Below the pieces are notes generated by a model that was not told the origin of the DNA, searched no databases, and saw only the letters and a program-made list of their open reading frames with translations. The translations under genes and the position numbers were made by a program. Shown here piece after piece: positions 24,964-33,983 of a stretch of DNA of 39,444 nucleotides (the stretch's first letter is position 1; each line of letters starts with the position of its first letter). This stretch comes from Deltaproteobacteria bacterium (GTDB lineage: Bacteria > Myxococcota_A > UBA9042). The DNA lies in NCBI GenBank assembly GCA_020632665.1, contig JACKFC010000037.1:1-39444 (forward strand). The letters run 5' to 3'.

Positions 24964-26391
24964 ATGTCCGGCACCACCACCACCACCGCCGCCGCCGAAG
25001 AACCCCACCGCCTGCTCGGCATGCGCCGCAGCGCCTTCGCCGAGGTGCTCTTCTTCTACGCGGCGGCGCTGATCTTCGACGCGGTGGTGCTGCAGGGCCA
25101 GCGCTACGCCGGCGTCACGCCGCACCCGTTCTGGCTCTTCTCGATGCTGGCGGCGGCCTACTACGGCACGGCGACGGGCGTCTTCGCCGTCGTCATCGGC
25201 ACCTTGCTCGCGTTCGTCGGCAACCTGCCGGCGCGCGACCCGCTGATGGACCAGAGCGCGTGGCTGCTGCGGGTGCTCGGTCAGCCGACGCTGTGGTTCG
25301 TCTCGGCGGTGGTGCTCGGTGAGCTGCGGACCCGGCGCGAGCGCGTCATCGCCGAGCAATCGACCCGCCTGCGCTCGCTCGAAGCGGAGAACCACAGCCT
25401 CTCGGTCTCGCGGATGGCGCTCGAGATGAGCAACGAGCGGCTGCAGACCAACGCGGCCGGCCAGGTCGAGACTGCCCTCTCGCTGGTGCAGGCGGCGCGG
25501 ACGGTCGATATCGAGCGCACCGGCTCGGTCTTCGAGAGCGTCGAGGGGATGATCCGCAACCTCTTCCAGCCGACCTCCTACTCGGTCTACCTCGCCCGCC
25601 ACGGCGGCTTGGAGCTGGTCGCGCAGACGACGGACAAGAAGGGCCAGCCGGCGCCGGGGCGCTACGGCGCGGAGTCCTCGCTCTACCGGGCGGTGATGCT
25701 CGGCGGCCGCGTGGTCCACGTCGCCGACCCGGCCGGCCAGGAGGCGCTCGGCGAGGAGGGCATCATCGCTGGGCCACTGCCGAACCCCGAGGGCGGCGCG
25801 CCGATCGGCATGTTGAAGATCGAGGCGATGCCGATCCAGAACCTCGGCAAGGGCAGCGAACACGCCTTCCGCGGCCTCTGCGAGTGGATCGGCACCGCCT
25901 ACCGCAACGCCCAGCGCTTCGAGGAGGCCAACCGCTCCCGCGTGGTCCACGCCGAGAGCCAGCTCTTCACCGACGCCTACTACCGCCCAGTCTCGGCCTT
26001 CATCGTGGCGCTGGCCGAGCGCGCCAACTTCGAGGTCAGCCAGCTCAACGTCCGCATCAAGCCGAACGGGCAGGGCGACTCCACGATGAGCAAGGGCGAG
26101 CTCGGCAAGCTGATCGAAGACGTCGTCACCGCCGGCCTGCGCTCGACCGATATCGCCTTCGACTACACCGCCGAGCGCGACGAATTCGCCATCATCCTGC
26201 CGATGACGCAGGCGAAGAATTGCAAGCTCGTCTCGGACCGGCTGCGGCACAAGATCGAAGCCCGGCTGCAGGAGGTCGGCCAGCCGGCGAAGGTCGGCAT
26301 CACCTACGAGACGCTCTACGTCCCCACCGCGCAGGACGTCAAACCGTGGCACCGGGCGGTGATCCGCCGCACCGACCCCTACACCAGCTAG
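24964..26391 (+). CDS. pelD: PelD, c-di-GMP receptor of the Pel synthase complex
   Basis: A 475-residue protein. Residues 15-115 hold four membrane segments (AEVLFFYAAALIFDAVVL and on). A helix/coiled coil at 120-160 leads to a GAF domain (about 170-320) and then a degenerate GGDEF domain. The inhibitory-site motif RSTD (Arg393, Asp396) is kept, while the active-site position reads ERDEF (404-408). This is the pattern of PelD, which binds c-di-GMP at the I-site and cannot make it. ATG 24964 is preferred by the N-terminal pattern, but GTG 24943 is possible and neither has a ribosome-binding site. It heads a tight pelDEFG run. The IS right end is 99 bp upstream, so the promoter may have been changed. 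Confidence 0.9.
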   Translation: MSGTTTTTAAAEEPHRLLGMRRSAFAEVLFFYAAALIFDAVVLQGQRYAGVTPHPFWLFSMLAAAYYGTATGVFAVVIGTLLAFVGNLPARDPLMDQSAWLLRVLGQPTLWFVSAVVLGELRTRRERVIAEQSTRLRSLEAENHSLSVSRMALEMSNERLQTNAAGQVETALSLVQAARTVDIERTGSVFESVEGMIRNLFQPTSYSVYLARHGGLELVAQTTDKKGQPAPGRYGAESSLYRAVMLGGRVVHVADPAGQEALGEEGIIAGPLPNPEGGAPIGMLKIEAMPIQNLGKGSEHAFRGLCEWIGTAYRNAQRFEEANRSRVVHAESQLFTDAYYRPVSAFIVALAERANFEVSQLNVRIKPNGQGDSTMSKGELGKLIEDVVTAGLRSTDIAFDYTAERDEFAIILPMTQAKNCKLVSDRLRHKIEARLQEVGQPAKVGITYETLYVPTAQDVKPWHRAVIRRTDPYTS

Positions 26392-26394
26392 CCG

Positions 26395-27531
26395 ATGCCG
26401 CGTCCCGCCTCGGCGGCCACGGCCGCACCGCACTCCCCGACCCGCCTGGCCTTGTACGCCGCGGCCGGATTGCTCGGCGTCGACCTGCTCGCGGCGTGGT
26501 TGCTGCTGCCGGCAGCGCGCCCGAGCACGGCGACGGCGGTGGTGCTGGCCTGCGCTTCGCCGCGGGTGCTGATCCCACATATGCTGGGCTGCGCGGGGCT
26601 CGGGCTGCTGCTGCAGCGACATTACCACGCGCTGATCCAGGCCCCGGGCGCGGCCTTCGGCTTCGTCCTGGCCAGCCTGCTCGGCCCCATCGGCGCCGCG
26701 ACGGCGACGGTCGCGCTGCTGCTCGGCGAATTCGCGCCACGCGCCTGGGCCCTCTCCGCCAGCGACCTGACCGAGGCGAGCGCCGAAGACGCCGCCCTGC
26801 TGCGCGAGGCGTCGCTCGCCCCCGATGCGCTGCTCGAGCCACGCTCGCTGGCCGACGTCTTCCGCTTCGGCAGCCTCTCGGAGCGGCGCAGCGCGGTGGC
26901 GCTGATCGGCGCGAACTACAAGCCCGCCTTCGCCGAGGCGCTGCGGATGGCCCTGCACGACGAGCACAACGCGATCCGCGTCCAGGCCGGCATGGTCATG
27001 CAGACCCTCGAAGACAGCTTCGACCGTCGCCGCCAGGCGCTCGAAGCCCGGCTCGACGGCGTCCTGCGCTCGCACGGCTTCGGCGGCGAAGAGGTCCACA
27101 AAGAGCTCGCCCGCCTCTACGACCACCAGGCCTACAGCGGCTTGCTCGACGACGACCGCTCCGCCGAGGCCCGCGACAAGGCCCTCGCCGCCTACCAGGC
27201 CTACCTCGCCACCGCCGAGCGCGACGCCGAGGCCACCGCGGCGGTTGGCCGCCTGCTGGTCCGCGCCGGCCGCAACGACGCGGCCGTCAGCCACCTCCGC
27301 GGCGCCATCGAGGGCGGCGAGCGCTCGGTCTCGGTGCTGATGTGGCTGGCCGAGGCGCTCTACCGCCAGCGCCGCTACAGCGACCTGCGGACCCTGGTCC
27401 AACAGCACGGCGAGCGCCTCGACCGCGGGCTGCCGCCGGATTCGCCGCTGCGCGCGACGCTGCACCTGTGGCGCGAGCAGGCCGACCGCGAACCGCCGCA
27501 GCCCGACGCCGGAGCCGCCGATGGCCGCTGA
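26395..27531 (+). CDS. pelE: PelE, inner-membrane protein with TPR-like domain
   Basis: A 378-residue protein beginning 3 bp after pelD. Two or more N-terminal membrane segments (RLALYAAAGLLGVDLLAAWL, FVLASLLGPIGAATATVALL) precede a cytoplasmic helical domain. Its C-terminal part has TPR-like hairpins (DKALAAYQAYLATAERD, MWLAEALYRQRRYSDLRTL). PelE forms the inner-membrane complex with PelD, PelF and PelG. Identification rests on this layout and on its place between pelD and pelF, since PelE sequences diverge strongly. It overlaps pelF by 11 nt. Confidence 0.86.
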   Translation: MPRPASAATAAPHSPTRLALYAAAGLLGVDLLAAWLLLPAARPSTATAVVLACASPRVLIPHMLGCAGLGLLLQRHYHALIQAPGAAFGFVLASLLGPIGAATATVALLLGEFAPRAWALSASDLTEASAEDAALLREASLAPDALLEPRSLADVFRFGSLSERRSAVALIGANYKPAFAEALRMALHDEHNAIRVQAGMVMQTLEDSFDRRRQALEARLDGVLRSHGFGGEEVHKELARLYDHQAYSGLLDDDRSAEARDKALAAYQAYLATAERDAEATAAVGRLLVRAGRNDAAVSHLRGAIEGGERSVSVLMWLAEALYRQRRYSDLRTLVQQHGERLDRGLPPDSPLRATLHLWREQADREPPQPDAGAADGR

Positions 27532-29104
27532 GTCGCCGCCACCCGACGTGACGGGCTCGGCCGCGCCGACGGCCGACGTCTGCCTGATCGTCGAGGGCGC
27601 CTACCCCTACGTCCGCGGCGGCGTCTCGAGCTGGACCCAGGACCTCATCGCGACCCAGGCGCACCTGCGCTTTCACGTCGCGGTCATCGTCGCGCCGGGC
27701 GCCGAGGTCGAGCTGCGCTACCAGCTGCCGCCGAACGTCAGCGGCCTCTCGCATATCGCCGCGGCGCAGCTCTCGCGCGGGGCGAGCCGGCTGCCCGGTG
27801 GCGAGGCGACCTTGCGCGAGCTGCTCGAGCCGGTCGAGCGCATCCTCGGCGACGGCGACCCCGACGCGCTGGGCGAGCTGGTCCGCCGGGTCGCGCCGTA
27901 TCGCGGCCTGCTCGGGCGTGAGCTGCTGCTCGACTCGCCGGCGGCGTGGCTGGCGTTCAACCGCCTCTACGAGCGGACCTGCGCCGGCGCCTCCTACCTC
28001 AACGCGTTCTGGGCCTTCCGCACGCTGGTGGCCGGGCTCTTCTCGATGGTGCTCGCAGATCTCCCCGACGCCGCGGTCTACCACTGCGTCGCGACGGGCT
28101 ACGCCGGCCTGGTCGCCGCCCGGGCGCACTACGAGACGGGCCGGCCGGCGCTGGTCACCGAGCACGGCGTCTACACCAACGAGCGCCGGCTCGAGATCTT
28201 GAGCGCGCCCTGGCTCGCGGTCGACGACCAGCGCTCGCTCGCGGTCGACGGCGGCGGCAACAAGGTCAAGGAGCTCTGGATCAACACCTTCGTCAGCTAT
28301 TCGAAGGCCTGCTACGCCGCCTGTAGCCACATCATCACCCTCTTCGAGGGCAATTTCGCGCTGCAGATCGAAGACGGCGCCATCCGCGAGCGGCTCGAGA
28401 TCATCCCGAACGGCATCGACCTCGACCGCTTCGGCGGCATCGAAGCGATCCCCCGCGCCGGCTACGGCGGCACCCGCCCACCCACCATCGCGCTGGTCGG
28501 CCGCGTGGTGCCGATCAAGGATATCAAGACCTATATCCGCGCCTGCGCCCTGCTCCGCAAGCGGGTGCCGGACGTGCAGTGCTTCGTCCTCGGGCCGATG
28601 GACGAAGACCCGGTCTACGCCAGCGAGTGCCGCGAGATGATCGCGCAATTCGGTCTCGGCGACTGCCTGCACTTCACCGGCAACGTCAACCTGCTCGACT
28701 GGTTCGGCAAGATCGACATCAACGTGCTGACCAGCGTATCGGAGGGCCAACCGCTGGTGATGCTCGAAGCCGGCGCCGCCGCCGTGCCCTCGGTCGGCAC
28801 CGACGTCGGCGGCGTGCGCGAGCTGGTCGAAGGACGGCCGTCGGAGACCCCGCCGCTCGGCCTCGGCGGTCGGGTCTGCCCGATCGGCGACCCAGGCGCC
28901 ATCGCCGCCGCCTGCGCCGAGCTGCTGCTCGACGAAGCGCTGCGCGCCCAATGCGGCGCCGCGATGCAGGCCCGCTGCCGCGCCCACTACGACAAGCGCG
29001 ACCTGCACCGCCGCTACGCCCGCCTCTACGGCGCCCTGCTCACGGGCAGCGCGCGCGATGGCAGCGCGCGCGACGGCAGCACCCTCGACGGCGGAGCGGC
29101 CTAG
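27521..29104 (+). CDS. pelF: PelF, GT4 glycosyltransferase
   Basis: A 527-residue cytosolic GT-B enzyme from ATG 27521 (GGAG 6 nt upstream, within the pelE end). EGAYPYVRGGVSSW at the N-terminus is the family start. IIPNGIDLDRF, IALVGRVVPIKDIKTYI and the EX7E motif SEGQPLVMLEAG (Glu408, Glu416) mark the retaining GT4 fold. PelF uses UDP-GalNAc/GlcNAc to polymerise Pel with PelD, PelE and PelG. The C-terminal tail carries a short Gly-Ser-Ala-Arg-Asp repeat. Length (about 507 in Pseudomonas) is normal apart from this tail. Confidence 0.95.
   Translation: MAAESPPPDVTGSAAPTADVCLIVEGAYPYVRGGVSSWTQDLIATQAHLRFHVAVIVAPGAEVELRYQLPPNVSGLSHIAAAQLSRGASRLPGGEATLRELLEPVERILGDGDPDALGELVRRVAPYRGLLGRELLLDSPAAWLAFNRLYERTCAGASYLNAFWAFRTLVAGLFSMVLADLPDAAVYHCVATGYAGLVAARAHYETGRPALVTEHGVYTNERRLEILSAPWLAVDDQRSLAVDGGGNKVKELWINTFVSYSKACYAACSHIITLFEGNFALQIEDGAIRERLEIIPNGIDLDRFGGIEAIPRAGYGGTRPPTIALVGRVVPIKDIKTYIRACALLRKRVPDVQCFVLGPMDEDPVYASECREMIAQFGLGDCLHFTGNVNLLDWFGKIDINVLTSVSEGQPLVMLEAGAAAVPSVGTDVGGVRELVEGRPSETPPLGLGGRVCPIGDPGAIAAACAELLLDEALRAQCGAAMQARCRAHYDKRDLHRRYARLYGALLTGSARDGSARDGSTLDGGAA
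29045..29089 (+). repeat. 15-bp repeats at the 3' end of pelF
   Basis: Two nearly identical 15-mers coding for G-S-A-R-D and a diverged third (G-S-T-L-D) lie just before the stop codon. The change is in frame, so copy-number variation would only alter tail length. Confidence 0.7.
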
Positions 29105-30544
29105 ATGGCGGGCATCGGCTTCGCGCTCCGCGACCTGATGCGCAAGGAGGGCCTCTTCGCCCTGGTCGAGAGCCAATTGCACGGCGTCATCGTGGTCGCC
29201 GGGCCGTGGTTCTTCACCATCATCGCGATGGCGCTGCCTGGGCTGCTGCACGGCGAGGCGGGCAGCGCCCACACGACGAGCTTCGTCACGCTGCTGCTCT
29301 ACGTCTTCTCGACCACGCTGGTGGTGACCAGCCCGCTGGCGATCGGCCTGACCCGCCGCCTCAGCGACCTGCTTTACGGCGGCCGGGAAGACGCGCTGAT
29401 CAGCGCATTCGTCGGCACCTTGCTGCTGGCGCTGCTGGCCTGTGGGCCGATCGTGGTCGGCGGCGCGGCGTTGCTCGACCTGCCACCGGACGTGCTGGCG
29501 CAAGCCGTGGTCGCCGAGGGCTTGGTGACGCTCTCGTGGATCGCCGCGCCGATGCTCTCGACGCTGCGCGCCTTCCGCCCGCTGACCGGGGCCTACGCCG
29601 CCGGCACGCTCGCGTTTGCTGGCTGGTTGCGGCTCTCCGGCAGCGACGCGGTGAGCGATCTACTCTTCGGCTTCAACCTCGGCATGGCGGTCAACAACGC
29701 GATCGCGATCGGCCTGCTCCTGCGCAGCTTCCCGGGCCGCAGCGACGGCCTCTTCGCCGTGCTCGACACGATGCGGCGCTATTGGGAGCTGCCGGTCGGC
29801 GGCCTGCTCTACGGCCTCGGCATCTGGGCCGACAAATGGCTGATGTGGGGCGCGCCCGAGCGGCTGGTCGATTCTGTCGGCCTCTCGACCTATCCGACCT
29901 ACGACACCGCCGCGTTCATCGCCTACGTCACCACGGTGCCGGGCCTCGGCTTGTTCATCGTCCGGGCCGAGACCGACCTGCACGAGCGTTGCCGGGCGCT
30001 CTACGGCGCGATCGGCCGCCACGCCAGCCGGCAGCAGCTCGACCAGGCGCGCAACGATCTGATCGTGAGCTTCGTCGGGACCAGCCGCGACGTGGCCCTG
30101 CTGCAGCTCAGCATCACCGCGCTCTGCCTGCTGCTGCCGACGGTGCCGCTCGACCTGCTCTCGGTGCCGCACGTCGGGGTGTTCATGTTCCGCTTCGCCG
30201 TGCTCGGCGCCGCCTTCCAATCCGGCGCGATGATGCTGTGCATCGTGCTCTTCTACTTCGACTCCCGACGCGACGTGATGATCGTCCACGGCGTCTTCCT
30301 GCTGCTGAACGTGGTCTGCACCGGGGCGACGTTGCTCGCCGGCCTGCCGAGCTACGGCATGGGCTTCGCCGTCGCCGCGACGCTGACCTTCGCCGTCGCC
30401 TTCTTCCTGGTGCGCCGCGCGTTGCTGCGCCTGCTCTACCTCGCGTTCGTCCGGCAGAACGAGGCGGTGGCGGCACAAAGCGAGCTGCCTCCGCCGCCCG
30501 ATCGCCGATTCGCGACGACGCTCGGGCCGAGCCCGGACGCATAG
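29105..30544 (+). CDS. pelG: PelG, polytopic Pel synthase/flippase-like subunit
   Basis: A 479-residue protein starting directly after the pelF stop (TAGATG). It opens with the highly typical MAGIGFALRDLMRKEG and has about twelve membrane segments of the MOP/Wzx-like fold (VIVVAGPWFFTIIAMALPG, LLYVFSTTLVVTSPLAIGLT). LYGLGIWADKWLMW and the YPTYDTAAFIAY segment are also typical of PelG. It sits with PelD, PelE and PelF in the inner membrane and is thought to move the growing polymer across. The charged C-terminal tail is cytoplasmic. Confidence 0.95.
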   Translation: MAGIGFALRDLMRKEGLFALVESQLHGVIVVAGPWFFTIIAMALPGLLHGEAGSAHTTSFVTLLLYVFSTTLVVTSPLAIGLTRRLSDLLYGGREDALISAFVGTLLLALLACGPIVVGGAALLDLPPDVLAQAVVAEGLVTLSWIAAPMLSTLRAFRPLTGAYAAGTLAFAGWLRLSGSDAVSDLLFGFNLGMAVNNAIAIGLLLRSFPGRSDGLFAVLDTMRRYWELPVGGLLYGLGIWADKWLMWGAPERLVDSVGLSTYPTYDTAAFIAYVTTVPGLGLFIVRAETDLHERCRALYGAIGRHASRQQLDQARNDLIVSFVGTSRDVALLQLSITALCLLLPTVPLDLLSVPHVGVFMFRFAVLGAAFQSGAMMLCIVLFYFDSRRDVMIVHGVFLLLNVVCTGATLLAGLPSYGMGFAVAATLTFAVAFFLVRRALLRLLYLAFVRQNEAVAAQSELPPPPDRRFATTLGPSPDA

Positions 30545-30619
30545 ATCCCGCTTTCGGGCGCCACCGCAGCCTGATATTCTCTGCGACGGCTCGTCGTCCT
30601 CCACCCCCGGGAGCGTGTC

Positions 30620-32101
30620 GTGCAGACCATGGATCCGCGCAATCAGATGCAAAAGACTCTCCCCGACCAAGCACCAAAGCGCACGCTCGCCGCGCGATGT
30701 GGAACGGCTTGGAGCCTGGCGCTGCTCCTCGGCTGCAGCGATGGGGCCGACACGGCCGTGCGGGGCGACGCCTTGGCCGACGCACACACCGCGCCGGCCG
30801 GAAAGGTGGATGCGGGCAAGAGCAGCACCGACGCGGGGCAGGCGGGCGCGCTGGATGGGTTGGAGCGAGGCGGCAGCGAGGTCGAACCAATCGGTCCAGA
30901 GCTGGTGAATTGGCAAGACGCCTGCGGGGACGCGCCGACGCTGTTGAGCTGCCTGCTGCGCTGCAGCGACGACGATCCCTCGACCCACGACGACATCCGC
31001 CCCGACGGGACCTGCGAACACATCCCGTTCGGAGACGGCACCGGCGCGTCGTCGGCGCAATGCGACGCCGAGACCCCCTGCGACGGCGACGGCTGCATCG
31101 GCCAGGCGCTGGCCTGTCGCGACGGCGACCCGTGCACCGCCGACCTCTGTGATAGGGCGACCGGTGCGTGCCTGCACATGCCGATCCCTGGCTGCGACGG
31201 TGCTCCCTGCGAGCTGAACACCGACTGCGCAGCGGGCCAATACTGCTACCTCGGCTTGTGTGCGGAGCAGATCGTCGCGGACGCGCCGCTGGGTATGATC
31301 CGGCCGAAGAAGGCGAACCTGCGTCGCGTGGTGAGCTACAACGTGCTCGAGGGCCTCGGTCCGAAGCAGACCTGGATGAGCCCGGATCGACGGGATCGGG
31401 TCTCCGCCTATCTCGCCGCCAGCGAGCCCGACGTGGTCGCGTTCCAGGAGCTCAACACGCTGACGTCGGCGTCGCTGGGCAAGATGGCCACGAGCTGGCA
31501 GCACGAGCACGTCGCGATCGGGGGCAACACCGCCTATCGGGTCGGGTTGACCTCGCTACGTCCGATCAAATCGCTGGCGTTCTTGCCCAGCCTGAGCAAG
31601 CTCGGGGTCCTGCACGCGCAGGTCGAATCGGTGCATTACATCGTGATCCACCTGCACCCGCACGACCCAGTCGCCCGCCTGCAGGAAGCCAAGGGCGTGC
31701 TCGACTACCTCCAGGCGCTGACGAAGGAAGGCGAGCAGGTCTTCGTCCTCGGCGACTTCAACGCCCTCTCCCCGGTTGATGGTAGCTACTACCTGGTGGC
31801 AGATCTGCTGGGCTGGATGAAGCAGGATCCTTCGACCAAGGCCCTCGCCAATCCGATGGAATTCGACACGATCGAGATGTTCCTCGGGGCAAACCTGGTC
31901 GACCTCGTCGACAAGCACCGACTCGGCGCGCTTCCGCTGCCGACGCTGCCCACGAAGAACGCGCCATGGGGCGCCCGCATCGACTACATCATGGCCAACG
32001 CGGCGCTCGCGCCGAAGTCGCGCCAAGCCTGGGTCGGCGACAGTCCCGTGCGTCGGGGTTGGTCCGACCATCTGCCCGTCGTGCTCGACTACTCGCCCTG
32101 A
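30620..32101 (+). CDS. Lipoprotein with Cys-rich region and EEP nuclease/phosphatase domain
   Basis: A 493-residue protein from GTG 30620, with GGGAG 6 nt upstream; ATG 30629 is also possible. The lipobox is LALLLGC (Cys39). Residues 45-95 are an Ala/Asp/Gly linker and 95-215 a Cys-rich region that includes CRDGDPCTADLCDRATGAC, the same repeat type as in the 1-3246 lipoprotein. From about 230 the endonuclease/exonuclease/phosphatase fold is complete: SYNVLEG, Glu in VAFQELN, HLHPHD, GDFNALSP, RIDYIMAN and SDHLPV. It would act at the cell surface as a DNase, phosphodiesterase or phosphatase. It lies 75 bp after pelG on the same strand. Confidence 0.87.
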   Translation: MQTMDPRNQMQKTLPDQAPKRTLAARCGTAWSLALLLGCSDGADTAVRGDALADAHTAPAGKVDAGKSSTDAGQAGALDGLERGGSEVEPIGPELVNWQDACGDAPTLLSCLLRCSDDDPSTHDDIRPDGTCEHIPFGDGTGASSAQCDAETPCDGDGCIGQALACRDGDPCTADLCDRATGACLHMPIPGCDGAPCELNTDCAAGQYCYLGLCAEQIVADAPLGMIRPKKANLRRVVSYNVLEGLGPKQTWMSPDRRDRVSAYLAASEPDVVAFQELNTLTSASLGKMATSWQHEHVAIGGNTAYRVGLTSLRPIKSLAFLPSLSKLGVLHAQVESVHYIVIHLHPHDPVARLQEAKGVLDYLQALTKEGEQVFVLGDFNALSPVDGSYYLVADLLGWMKQDPSTKALANPMEFDTIEMFLGANLVDLVDKHRLGALPLPTLPTKNAPWGARIDYIMANAALAPKSRQAWVGDSPVRRGWSDHLPVVLDYSP

Positions 32102-32117
32102 CGGGGCCCCCGAGCGA

Positions 32118-33779
32118 TCAGCGCAATTCGCTGGCCGAGAGGCGCTGCTCGTCGTCGAGCCCCACGATCGGCGTGGCGTGGACGGCGCCGACCATCCGCA
32201 GCGGTAGCCGCACTCCGGGCCGAATGACGGTGGTCAGCCGCTCGGAAGCCGAGCCGAAGTAGAGCTCGAACGCCTGCCCACGATGCGGACGCTGGGTGTC
32301 GGCGCAGCGGACCACCACCGGCGATGCGTCGACCGGGTGCGAGAAGAGCGCCGCGCCCGGGCGTTCGGCGCCAGCGGGGCCAGGCGCTTGCTCGACGTCG
32401 AGGACGGGGCAGACGAAGCGGGTCCCGACCAGGTTCTCCCGCAGGGTGACGAAACGGCGGAGGTCGACGCGACGTGATGCGGTGTCGAGGGCGCCGTCGC
32501 GCAGCTCCTGCAGCTGCGCCACGATCTGGCCGCGGGAAAGGCCCAGGACCTTGGCGCGAAGCTCGGTGCCACGGCCGATCCCGAGCAGGTCGGCGACCTC
32601 ACCGTGGCCGAAGCGCAGCGTCAGGTTGACCGGCGGCGCGTCGGGCTGGCGGCAGACCACCCAAGCCTTGGTCAGGGCAAGGCCAGTCCCGCCCGGCAGC
32701 GCGGCGGCCTCGGCCTCGGCCAGCGGCTGCGGCAAGGGCAAGCCCATGCTGACGCAGTGGATCGGCCGGCCGACGAAGCGCTCGGGCTGCAGCAGCACCT
32801 CGCGCAGATCGACCTCCTGCCGGGAGCCTTCGTGGGCGTCGATGGTGACCACGTCCGCAACCACCCGCTGCTCTGCCGCCCCGAGCGCGCGCAGCTGCAG
32901 CTCGGCGCCGCTGCGGATGGCGAGCAGCGCCGCGGCATCCTCGCGCGCGACCCGAACCAACGCGGCGACGGGCGTCCCCCGCGCCTGCTCGCAGCGAACC
33001 TCGGCGAGGAGCGCGTCGGTGAGCGTCGCCGCGGCGAAGAGGGCGCGCGTGGTGGCGTGCAGCGCCGCAGGCTCGCGCAGCTCGGCGGCGGCGGTGGCGC
33101 GGCAGCGGACGATGGCGCCGTTATGGGCGTCGGGGCGGGCGAGGACCGGCGCGAGCTCCTGCAGCGGCGCGGCGGCGACGTCGGGCAGGACGTCCCGCTC
33201 GAGCGCCGTCAGCAACGCGCCGGTCGGGCTGGCGCCGAGCACCGTCAGGGTCAGGACGTCGCCGGCACGGACCTGCACGGCGGGGTCGTCTTGCCGCATC
33301 TCGTAGAAGGCCAGCGCCGGGTGGAGCTGCAGGTCGCGCGCTTCGCAAGAGAGCGCCAGGCGATGCCGCGCCACCGGGCGGCCCCAGCGCTCGAGCAGCG
33401 GCAGCAGGCCGCCGGCGTCGGGCGTCCAATCGATCGGCTGCGCGGCGACGCGGTTGCGGCAGCGGAAGCGCAGGCCGACGTAGCGGTCCGGGTCACGCGC
33501 GATCTCCGCGAGCGGTGCCGAGGCGAGGGGCAAAGCTTCGCCCGCAGCGAGCTCTCCGGCAGAGACCGCGACAGGGGCCGGCGCGATGGCCGCCTCCGCA
33601 CGGGCGGGGGTGAGGACCACCGGAGCCGACTCGGCATGATGCGAGGCCGGATCGAGCCAGAGCGCGAGCAAAAGGACGACCGCCAGCGCACCGGCTCCCG
33701 CCATCACGGCGGCGCGGCTCTCTCCTGTCGCGGGCCTCGCGACGGGCGGCTGCTGGTTGTCCGTACCCTCTCCTTGCAC
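32118..33779 (-). CDS. Membrane-anchored protein with four Cys-paired repeats
   Basis: A 553-residue protein that I do not recognise. GTG 33779 is chosen because GGAG lies 5 nt upstream; the frame extends further without such a site. One membrane segment at about 30-45 (GALAVVLLLALW) leaves a short cytosolic N-terminus. The rest is four repeats of about 116 residues, each with a block like L..P.R(Y/F)VG....C (DPDRYVGLRFRC, DAHNGAIVRC, QPERFVGRPIHC, RENLVGTRFVC), a second Cys about 60 residues later (LALSCEA, AEVRCEQ, AWVVCRQ, VVVRCAD) and an L...VLG strand. One possible disulphide per repeat would fit a periplasmic location. It is convergent with the EEP lipoprotein and divergent from the epimerase gene. 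Confidence 0.75.
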   Translation of the reverse strand: MQGEGTDNQQPPVARPATGESRAAVMAGAGALAVVLLLALWLDPASHHAESAPVVLTPARAEAAIAPAPVAVSAGELAAGEALPLASAPLAEIARDPDRYVGLRFRCRNRVAAQPIDWTPDAGGLLPLLERWGRPVARHRLALSCEARDLQLHPALAFYEMRQDDPAVQVRAGDVLTLTVLGASPTGALLTALERDVLPDVAAAPLQELAPVLARPDAHNGAIVRCRATAAAELREPAALHATTRALFAAATLTDALLAEVRCEQARGTPVAALVRVAREDAAALLAIRSGAELQLRALGAAEQRVVADVVTIDAHEGSRQEVDLREVLLQPERFVGRPIHCVSMGLPLPQPLAEAEAAALPGGTGLALTKAWVVCRQPDAPPVNLTLRFGHGEVADLLGIGRGTELRAKVLGLSRGQIVAQLQELRDGALDTASRRVDLRRFVTLRENLVGTRFVCPVLDVEQAPGPAGAERPGAALFSHPVDASPVVVRCADTQRPHRGQAFELYFGSASERLTTVIRPGVRLPLRMVGAVHATPIVGLDDEQRLSASELR

Positions 33780-33983
33780 GACGACTCCGGGGTGGCACGA
33801 GTGACGCGTGCAACGTCGACCGAGCGCGACGATAGACGCAGTCACCCGGACGATCCAGCGACATTTCTGCGACGACGCAGTCAAACGCGGTCTTGCGGCC
33901 CCGTTCGACGTGGCGCGGCTGCCCCGAATCGACTACAAGACGCCGGCACGCGGCGAGATCCCGCCGCAATCGTGAGGATTCGT

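Noticed and set aside
24778..27465. A long minus-strand open frame opposite pelD and pelE
   Set aside because: It crosses the IS right end and shows no domain; the plus strand carries PelD and PelE.
28579..31152. An 857-codon plus-strand open frame over pelF and pelG
   Set aside because: It is Arg-rich and out of frame with PelF and PelG, which are unmistakable.
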